Assembly (NCBI GenBank): GCA_947175845.1 | Contig: CAMWOK010000154.1 | Span: 1-7,049, forward strand | DNA: 7,049 nt | Reading direction: 5' to 3' | Origin: an uncultured Lachnospiraceae bacterium | GTDB lineage: Bacteria > Bacillota > Clostridia > Lachnospirales > Lachnospiraceae | Shown: positions 1-4,413 of the stretch, piece after piece | Numbering within the stretch: position 1 is the first letter of the stretch | Layout: the number at the start of each line of letters is the position of its first letter | The notes under the pieces: model-generated | Told to the model about the DNA's origin: nothing | Databases searched by the model: none | The model's input: the letters and a program-made list of their open reading frames with translations, nothing else | Position numbers and translations under genes: made by a program

Positions 1-2
1 TT

Positions 3-596
3 ATCACGGCCCTGTCGTGTGGCATTCGTGCGGGGATTGCGGCAGGGCTGCTCTTTGGCATATATACGGTGGATGGACTTGTTTCCTTCCCCGGCGGATT
101 CTCGGTATCCGGGATACTTATAGAGGCAATTACGGGAACTGCAGGCACTGTTGCCATGTTGATTGCTGTGTTTGCCCTTTTAGGGGTAGTGGAACGCAGC
201 GGTCTCTTTGAGGATGTGGGGGCGTTTCTGGCGCGCTTTGCAAAGAGTGCGCGCAGCACGGAGACAGCCATTGTCTTGTCTGCCGGAATACTGAGCATGG
301 TGACAGGGGTTATTTCCGTAGCGATTGTGGCGCTTGGAGATCTGGTCAATGAGATCGGGGAAAAAGCGGGTGTCAGTCGGTATCGCCGTGCGAATCTGCT
401 GGACTGTACGGGCTGTGTATTCTGCTTTCTGGCGCCGTGGACTGTGCACTGCGTGATTCCTGCCCAGCAGTCCGCACAGTTTGGGGAGGGGTTTGCGGTG
501 GCGCCCGCGTCGATCCCTTTTGTGAATTTTTATTCTATATGTATGCTGGTAATGCTGGTATTGGCGGTGGTTACAGGATATGGAAGAGAGAAGTAG
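3..596 (+). CDS. NhaC-like Na+/H+ antiporter family protein, C-terminal part (5' end outside window)
   Basis: The reading frame is open from the left edge and ends at TAG 594-596, giving 197 visible residues; the start lies upstream of the window. Hydrophobic stretches are visible around residues 1-20, 38-60, 79-105, 130-150 and 170-190, so this is a polytopic inner-membrane protein. The stretch ALGDLVNEIGEK followed by SRYRRANLLD and a hydrophobic APWT segment resembles the C-terminal half of NhaC/COG1757-type antiporters from Firmicutes, which exchange Na+ for H+ (or organic acids or amino acids in some members) across the cytoplasmic membrane. The substrate cannot be read from this part. 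The ATG at 69-71 is an internal methionine, not the start, because protein-like membrane sequence continues in frame upstream of it. No clear terminator follows, so it may be cotranscribed with the DUF4253 gene 67 bp downstream. Family assignment is moderately sure; another ion-transporter-superfamily member is possible. Confidence 0.7.
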   Translation: MTALSCGIRAGIAAGLLFGIYTVDGLVSFPGGFSVSGILIEAITGTAGTVAMLIAVFALLGVVERSGLFEDVGAFLARFAKSARSTETAIVLSAGILSMVTGVISVAIVALGDLVNEIGEKAGVSRYRRANLLDCTGCVFCFLAPWTVHCVIPAQQSAQFGEGFAVAPASIPFVNFYSICMLVMLVLAVVTGYGREK

Positions 597-650
597 GGCT
601 ATATGTGCGCTCGAGGCGATGAGAGCTTCTGTTTGATAAAAGATTTTCGA

Positions 651-656
651 AGGAGG
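651..656 (+). promoter_or_regulatory. Ribosome-binding site of the DUF4253 gene
   Basis: AGGAGG, a perfect anti-Shine-Dalgarno complement, seven bases before ATG 664. It fixes the start. Confidence 0.85.
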
Positions 657-663
657 AGAACAT

Positions 664-1434
664 ATGGGAATGTTTGATGAATGCAAAGAAAACAATCAGG
701 TTGATGGTGCGTTGGCGTTGGAGCAGGCGAGCACGGTCACACAGAGCATTGTCGCGCAGCTGGGCTGTCCATGTCAGGTTTTTTCAGCCAATACAGCCTA
801 TGAAACCGTGATGGACGCATACTGGCAGGCAGTAAAGCAGGGACAAAGTGAGGGATTTACGCCAGTGCTGGTCCCTTCGGATGACGTGCTGGATGAGTAT
901 CTGGGGATTCTGAAAAATGATGACTACAAGCTTGAGGAGGTTCTAAAAGCAGATCTGGTATCCGGTGAAGAGCTGCTTGGGAACTGGTATGAAAACTATA
1001 CGGAAGAATTTGACCTGGAGGAAGATGGATTTGACGGGGAGCCGGACGTGATCGACAGTTACAGCGCTTTTCAGGACTATCGCTCCGGGCGGACCGTGGA
1101 GACCATACTGGTGAAGGTTCCGACGACCAGGCCGTGGGAACTGGTGGCGTATGTGCCGTTTGGCGGCTGGAATGATTGTCCCTGCGTTGAGGAAATGATG
1201 GCTGTCTGCAAGTACTGGTTTGAAAAATACGGGGCAGTTCCTGTGACGATCTCGCATGATGTGATGGAAATGCGGCTGCCTGCACCGGTTCCGGAGAAGG
1301 ATGTCCTGCAGACTGCCAAAGAGCATTTTGCGTTCACGACGGACAGGGTTTATCAGTGCACCAGAACAGGGACTTTAGCGGAGGTGGCGGCGAGCATCCG
1401 GACGTCTGCAATATGGTATTTCTGGTGGGATTAA
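664..1434 (+). CDS. DUF4253 domain-containing protein
   Basis: A complete 256-aa cytoplasmic protein with no signal peptide or membrane segment. The start is fixed by AGGAGG at 651-656, seven bases before ATG 664. The C-terminal half (about residues 145-256) carries the hallmarks of DUF4253: a PTTRPWELVAYVPFGGWN block, then CPCVEEMMAVCKYWFEKYGA, a HDVMEM segment and the terminal signature WYFWWD directly before the stop. The N-terminal half is acidic and contains GFTPVLVPSDD, also typical of the family. DUF4253 has no established biochemical function; its conserved Trp, Gly and His residues suggest a ligand-binding or enzymatic fold, but that is speculation. It lies 67 bp after the antiporter gene on the same strand with no obvious promoter between, so an operon is possible. 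Its 3' end faces the 3' end of the XRE gene across 27 bp. Confidence 0.88.
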   Translation: MGMFDECKENNQVDGALALEQASTVTQSIVAQLGCPCQVFSANTAYETVMDAYWQAVKQGQSEGFTPVLVPSDDVLDEYLGILKNDDYKLEEVLKADLVSGEELLGNWYENYTEEFDLEEDGFDGEPDVIDSYSAFQDYRSGRTVETILVKVPTTRPWELVAYVPFGGWNDCPCVEEMMAVCKYWFEKYGAVPVTISHDVMEMRLPAPVPEKDVLQTAKEHFAFTTDRVYQCTRTGTLAEVAASIRTSAIWYFWWD

Positions 1435-1461
1435 GGCGGCGGGTACACAGAAGGGTGAGCG

Positions 1462-1800
1462 CTATTTCAGATAGGGGAGAAGCGCATTGATAACATTTGC
1501 AAGGTTATCCCGCTGCCGGGGAGACATATCCTGCAGCAACAGATGGAGCCTGTCACAGGACAGCGCGGGGGGCGGCTGGCACGGGGGTGCTGCAGGCGTG
1601 CCAAAGAGCAGATAATCCACAGAAACATTTAAGATGGATGCGATATCAATCAGGATGGGGACTGACATGGTTTTCAGTCCTTTTTCTATTTCATAAATGT
1701 AATGCGGGGTCACATCGATCAGCTCTGCCAGCTTTTCCTGCGTAAAGTTTTGTGCCTTGCGGCATTGTTTGATTCTGCTTCCCAGTTCGGATTGATTCAT
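1462..1800 (-). CDS. XRE-family helix-turn-helix transcriptional regulator
   Basis: A complete 112-aa protein read on the - strand, start at 1800 and stop at 1462-1464. GGAGG (complement of 1807-1811) lies six bases before the ATG. Residues about 6-66 form a Cro/C1-type HTH domain: the helix pair lies in TQEKLAELIDVTPHYIYEIE (about residues 20-39), followed by the typical KGLKTMSVPILIDIASILNVS and VDYLLFG ending. A proline- and cysteine-containing linker (about residues 69-78) leads to a short C-terminal helix region, RQRDNLANVINALL, which may mediate dimerisation. No ligand-binding domain is present, so it resembles a simple repressor. It is transcribed away from the GtrII-like gene, and the 128-bp spacer between the two starts contains promoters for both plus a 14-bp direct repeat. 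Autoregulation and control of the glucosyltransferase gene are the natural inference but are not shown by the sequence. Confidence 0.9.
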   Translation of the reverse strand: MNQSELGSRIKQCRKAQNFTQEKLAELIDVTPHYIYEIEKGLKTMSVPILIDIASILNVSVDYLLFGTPAAPPCQPPPALSCDRLHLLLQDMSPRQRDNLANVINALLPYLK

Positions 1801-1838
1801 GTACGTCCTCCCACAGATAGTATTTCCATTACATAAAA

Positions 1839-1847
1839 ATTATAGCA
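1839..1847 (-). promoter_or_regulatory. Extended -10 promoter of the XRE regulator gene
   Basis: On the - strand the sequence reads TGCTATAAT: a perfect TATAAT (complement of 1839-1844) with a TG one base upstream. The -35 region, around 1862-1867, is weak (AGTTCT on the - strand), as is common for extended -10 promoters. Predicted transcription start is near 1832, giving a leader of about 30 nt before the ATG at 1800. Confidence 0.6.
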
Positions 1848-1869
1848 ATTAGATATAAAAAAGAACTAG

Positions 1870-1913
1870 CTTACAGCAACAGTTTGTGATAAAATATATC
1901 TTGCAGCAACAGT
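1870..1913 (+). repeat. Pair of 14-bp direct repeats bracketing the gtr promoter (candidate operator)
   Basis: CTTACAGCAACAGT at 1870-1883 and CTTGCAGCAACAGT at 1900-1913 match at 13 of 14 positions and are spaced exactly 30 bp start to start, about three helical turns, so they face the same side of the DNA. The candidate -10 box 1890-1895 sits between them, and the second copy covers the predicted transcription start. A dimeric regulator bound to both copies would occlude the promoter. The divergently encoded XRE protein is the obvious candidate binder. Confidence 0.5.
1887..1895 (+). promoter_or_regulatory. Candidate extended -10 promoter of the GtrII-like gene
   Basis: TGATAAAAT: TG plus one base, then TAAAAT (five of six matches to TATAAT). 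No convincing -35 box lies 16-18 bp upstream. Predicted start near 1902 would leave about 26 nt before ATG 1929. The element lies between the two copies of a 14-bp direct repeat, consistent with repressor or activator control. Confidence 0.45.
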
Positions 1914-1915
1914 AT

Positions 1916-1920
1916 GGAGG
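1916..1920 (+). promoter_or_regulatory. Ribosome-binding site that decides the GtrII-like start
   Basis: GGAGG lies eight bases before ATG 1929. The earlier in-frame ATG at 1914 overlaps this site and has no ribosome-binding site of its own, so 1929 is the start. Confidence 0.8.
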
Positions 1921-1928
1921 AAATACAA

Positions 1929-3377
1929 ATGAAGAAAATAGTACAAAAATTCCGGGAATATCTGTTTATGAAAAAGGCGGTGCTTGTCCTGGCAATGCTT
2001 TACGCGCTTGGAATCAGCGCGATTCTCAGGGCAGATTTCAAATATATTGATGATTTGGGAAGGGTCCGTTACGGTTACAGGGGATGGAATGATTTCAGCA
2101 GGTATCTGAATGAGTGTTTGTCGGTAGTGCTGCATGCGGACGCGTACCTGACGGATATTTCACCGCTGCCGCAGCTGACTGCAGTGCTGATTCTGGCGGT
2201 TGCGGGCAGCGTTGTCGTGTTTGTCCTGACTGGAAAAAGAGAGTTTTGTTTCTGGAACAGTATCGCGGTGCTTCCTATGGGATTATCCCCCTATTTTCTG
2301 GAGTGTTTTTCCTATAAGTATGATTCGCCGTATATGGCATTGTCGGTTCTGGCAAGTGTACTGCCGCTTCTGCTGCAGGAGCAGGGTCTTTTTATCTATT
2401 TTGCCGCGTCTGTTGCGGGCAGTGCCGCCATGTGCATGACATATCAGGCATCCTCCGGCATTTTTCCGATGTTGGTGATACTGCTGTGTTTACAGCAGTG
2501 GAACCAGGGAAAACATATCCGGGAGAGTCTTCGGTTTGGGCTTGTTTCAATGGGCGGCTATGTGGCGGGACTTCTTTTGTTCCGCTTTTTGATCATGACG
2601 CCGGTAGATGATTACATATCACTCTCGATCGTGTCCGTCCCGCGGATGGCAAGACAGCTGTCGGCATATTATGCGTATGTCTGGCAGGATTTGAAAAAAT
2701 GGTGGATTCTGCTGGCGGGCGCGGTGGTGTTCGCATTTGTATACAGCACTGTGCGGGACACCGTTCAAAGGAAGTGGGCGGCTTTTATCCTGTCTGTGCT
2801 GACGCTGCTTCTGATGGGGCTTGTGTGTTTCGGCGTGTATCCCGTGATTGAGACGCCGCGGTATCAGCCAAGAACAATGTACGGGATCGGTGTGCTGATC
2901 GCATTTCTGGGTGTCCCGGTTATGAACGCGGTGAGATTGTATCCTGGAAAGCTGGTCCATCTCTTGCTGTGCTGGGCATTTTTCTCATTTTCCTTTACCT
3001 ATGGAAATGCGCTTGCGGAGCAGCAGCGGTACACGGATTTTCGCATTCAGCTCGTCATAGAGGACATGGACGGTCTTGCGGTTTTTGGATCGGATGAGGA
3101 AAAGACGGTGCAGATTGACGGCGATATCGGACAGTCGCCGGTACTTCGCCAGCAGCGCCAGTCGTATCAGATTCTGAACCGCCTGATTCCGAGCACTTTC
3201 GGTGGAGGGGCATGGAACTGGAATAAGTACTATTTTTATGAGTATTTTTCCCTGAAAAATGTTATCAGGGACACTTCTGCTGACCTGACGACGTATCAGC
3301 TGCCGCTTTTGCAGGATGGAATGTATCATGCCATATACGGGGATGAGCAGCATGTGCTGATTGAGTTGAAAAGGTGA
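1929..3377 (+). CDS. GtrII-like membrane glucosyltransferase (Glucos_trans_II family)
   Basis: A 482-aa polytopic membrane protein. The first membrane helix is at about residues 17-34, followed by the acidic motif YIDDLGRVRYGYRGW (about 39-53), characteristic of GtrII-like glucosyltransferases: paired acidic residues just after the first helix, as in GT-C fold enzymes that use polyprenyl-phosphate sugars. About eight to ten further hydrophobic segments follow to about residue 375, then a non-membrane C-terminal region of about 105 residues, rich in aromatic residues, presumably exposed outside. Family members transfer glucose from a lipid-linked donor to a surface polysaccharide or teichoic-acid-like polymer on the outer face of the membrane; the acceptor here is unknown. 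Phage-type systems encode GtrA (flippase) and GtrB (donor synthase) alongside, but neither is present in this window. The gene stands alone, divergent from the XRE regulator. Family fairly sure, substrate unknown. Confidence 0.8.
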   Translation: MKKIVQKFREYLFMKKAVLVLAMLYALGISAILRADFKYIDDLGRVRYGYRGWNDFSRYLNECLSVVLHADAYLTDISPLPQLTAVLILAVAGSVVVFVLTGKREFCFWNSIAVLPMGLSPYFLECFSYKYDSPYMALSVLASVLPLLLQEQGLFIYFAASVAGSAAMCMTYQASSGIFPMLVILLCLQQWNQGKHIRESLRFGLVSMGGYVAGLLLFRFLIMTPVDDYISLSIVSVPRMARQLSAYYAYVWQDLKKWWILLAGAVVFAFVYSTVRDTVQRKWAAFILSVLTLLLMGLVCFGVYPVIETPRYQPRTMYGIGVLIAFLGVPVMNAVRLYPGKLVHLLLCWAFFSFSFTYGNALAEQQRYTDFRIQLVIEDMDGLAVFGSDEEKTVQIDGDIGQSPVLRQQRQSYQILNRLIPSTFGGGAWNWNKYYFYEYFSLKNVIRDTSADLTTYQLPLLQDGMYHAIYGDEQHVLIELKR

Positions 3378-3404
3378 CAGTTCAGACATGTCAGACCTGT
3401 TACC
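3373..3404. repeat. Imperfect 32-bp palindrome at the end of the gtr gene
   Basis: The left half, GGTGACAGTTCAGACA (3373-3388), and the reverse complement of the right half, GGTAACAGGTCTGACA, agree at 13 of 16 positions, with a perfect GACATGTC core at 3385-3392. It overlaps the gtr stop codon (3375-3377). No T-run follows, so it is a poor intrinsic terminator by the usual criteria. It may be a regulator-binding site centred about 80 bp upstream of the predicted start of the 3433-3461 promoter, or a 3'-end stabilising hairpin. Confidence 0.5.
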
Positions 3405-3432
3405 ATTCAAAGACTATTTGTGCAAAAAACTG

Positions 3433-3461
3433 TAGATATTCATTGTAAAATGTGCTATAAT
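3433..3461 (+). promoter_or_regulatory. Housekeeping-type extended -10 promoter
   Basis: A perfect TATAAT at 3456-3461 is preceded by TG at 3453-3454 with one intervening base. A -35-like TAGATA (four of six matches to TTGACA) at 3433-3438 stands at the optimal 17-bp spacing. Predicted start is about 3468. It is the only convincing promoter seen between the gtr gene and the lipoprotein gene, and it reads into the gene-free stretch ending at the terminator 3686-3715. Confidence 0.65.
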
Positions 3462-3480
3462 AAACATCATTATACAATCA

Positions 3481-3636
3481 CATCATCGGAATTGGGAGAG
3501 GCAGCAGGCGACAGCCACGTTTGAATTTCAGGATGATGCGCTTGCGATTGTGCAGTACAGTTTCCGTCTGGACGAAGCGCCTGATTATGAACAGTAGTTT
3601 AGAACTCTGGTGGAGGAAGCTATTCTTCGGCATTGA
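3481..3636 (+). pseudogene. Start-less, stop-interrupted remnant of an unidentified protein gene
   Basis: The frame beginning at 3481 reads as strikingly protein-like sequence, including FEFQDDALAIVQYSFRLD and DEAPDYEQ. Its codon choice resembles the neighbouring genes. It is broken by TAG at 3595-3597 and continues in the same frame as FRTLVEEAILRH to TGA 3634-3636. No start codon with a ribosome-binding site lies upstream; reading back in frame soon enters the promoter at 3433-3461. It therefore looks like the remains of a gene whose 5' part was lost, leaving old promoter and terminator. The family is not recognised; the residue pattern is reminiscent of the C-terminal part of a small secreted or lipoprotein domain, but this is an impression only. 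The same stretch could alternatively be a structured leader RNA: GCGCTT (3538-3543) can pair with AAGCGC (3575-3580). Confidence 0.3.
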
Positions 3637-3685
3637 TTGGCGTTTCGAGAAAGCCCTGACAGTAAGGAATTGTGAGTATAAAATG

Positions 3686-3715
3686 AGTCCTCCTCTGTAT
3701 AGCGGGGGACTTTTT
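3686..3715 (+). terminator. Intrinsic terminator or attenuator upstream of the lipoprotein gene
   Basis: The stem AGTCCTCC (3686-3693) pairs with GGGGGACT (3704-3711) around a 10-nt loop with one G-U pair, and a run of five T follows (3711-3715). The lipoprotein start codon is only 30 bp after the T-run and no new promoter fits in between. It therefore either terminates the decayed unit 3468-3715 with some readthrough, or acts as a regulated attenuator for the lipoprotein-rtcB pair. GGAGGA at 3612-3617 is complementary to TCCTCC (3688-3693) in the left arm and could form a weak alternative pairing. Confidence 0.65.
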
Positions 3716-3745
3716 GTGCAGAGGTATCTTTCGGAAAGGGATGGG

Positions 3746-4411
3746 ATGCAGGTGAACAACAGATGTTGGAAGAGGACAGTTTTGGCTGTTTCGCTGTTGT
3801 TTTTGACGGGATGTGAAAAAAGCCCTGCAGAAACCGAAATCGTTGAATTGGATGCTGCGGGAGCGTCCGGACTGAACGAGGAGGAAGCCGCGGGTGCGTC
3901 CGGGTCCGAAGCGCTGCTGGACGCCTTTCTTGCCAGTGAAGTTCCGGCGGTTTATGAGGACGGACGGGAACAGGTTATCTGGTTTGACGAGCTTCCGCAC
4001 GAGGAAGACTGGGCCAAGTATACTGTCGGTGAGCGGATTGATCTGGATAATGACGGTGAGCGGGAACAGATAATAAAAGGTCCTTATGGCGGGATTTATC
4101 TTGATGTGCGGGACAATCTGGTGTATGTGCTGACAAAAGGAGACGGAACAGGGATGATGTTGTCCTACACGAATTATGACAATGCAGTGTGGATTGTACA
4201 CAGAGATACCCTTCACGGGGGACGGCAGATATACAGGATGACAAAGTATGATGGCGGGGAACATATTGTGGACGAATTTGTGCTGTCAGCGCAATACTGG
4301 GATGCACCGCCCAATGGCAGCTATGATGAAGACAGTGATTTTTCATACCGCGGTGAAGCGATATCCATGGAAGAATATGAGGCATTGTTAGAAGAGATTT
4401 TTGGATGGTAA
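3746..4411 (+). CDS. Predicted secreted lipoprotein, function unknown
   Basis: A 221-aa protein starting at ATG 3746, with AAAGGG at 3735-3740 five bases upstream. The frame stays open much further 5', but that upstream stretch covers the terminator and gives an unlikely protein, so it is excluded. The N-terminus has Arg and Lys at residues 6-10, a hydrophobic core (11-20) and the lipobox LTGC with Cys23, so it should be exported and lipid-anchored outside the membrane. An acidic Ala/Gly/Ser linker with two copies of AAGASG (about 37-53) follows. The globular part (about 60-221) contains DLDNDGERE (99-107), which fits a DxDxDGxxE calcium-loop-like pattern as in VCBS/EF-hand-like segments, followed by beta-rich sequence with many Tyr and Trp. 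No enzymatic motif is recognised. The gene ends 2 bp before the preferred rtcB start, so the two should be cotranscribed and translationally coupled. Confidence 0.75.
   Translation: MQVNNRCWKRTVLAVSLLFLTGCEKSPAETEIVELDAAGASGLNEEEAAGASGSEALLDAFLASEVPAVYEDGREQVIWFDELPHEEDWAKYTVGERIDLDNDGEREQIIKGPYGGIYLDVRDNLVYVLTKGDGTGMMLSYTNYDNAVWIVHRDTLHGGRQIYRMTKYDGGEHIVDEFVLSAQYWDAPPNGSYDEDSDFSYRGEAISMEEYEALLEEIFGW
3854..3903 (+). repeat. Short internal direct repeat in the lipoprotein linker
   Basis: GCTGCGGGAGCGTCCGG at 3854-3870 and GCCGCGGGTGCGTCCGG at 3887-3903 match at 15 of 17 positions, 33 bp (11 codons) apart. They encode the two AAGASG copies in the flexible linker after the lipidated cysteine. 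Probably a small in-frame duplication of spacer sequence. Confidence 0.55.
4403..4408 (+). promoter_or_regulatory. Ribosome-binding site of rtcB inside the lipoprotein gene end
   Basis: GGATGG lies five bases before ATG 4414 and within the last codons of the lipoprotein gene. It supports 4414 rather than the overlapping in-frame ATG at 4405, which would need the weaker GAAGAG at 4391-4396. Confidence 0.5.
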
Positions 4412-4413
4412 TT

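Noticed and set aside
597..663. Promoter or terminator between the antiporter and DUF4253 genes
   Set aside because: No -10/-35 pair at acceptable spacing and no stable hairpin with a T-run; only the ribosome-binding site is convincing.
1459..1485. GCGCT...AGCGC inverted repeat between the convergent DUF4253 and XRE genes as a terminator
   Set aside because: The stem is only 5-6 bp with a large loop and no T-run on either strand.
1914..1928. Earlier ATG at 1914 as start of the GtrII-like gene
   Set aside because: It overlaps the GGAGG ribosome-binding site that serves ATG 1929, and it has no ribosome-binding site of its own.
3521..3745. N-terminal extension of the lipoprotein frame from 3521
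   Set aside because: The extension runs across the terminator hairpin, gives an unlikely amino-acid sequence and would bury the signal peptide and lipobox in the middle of the protein.
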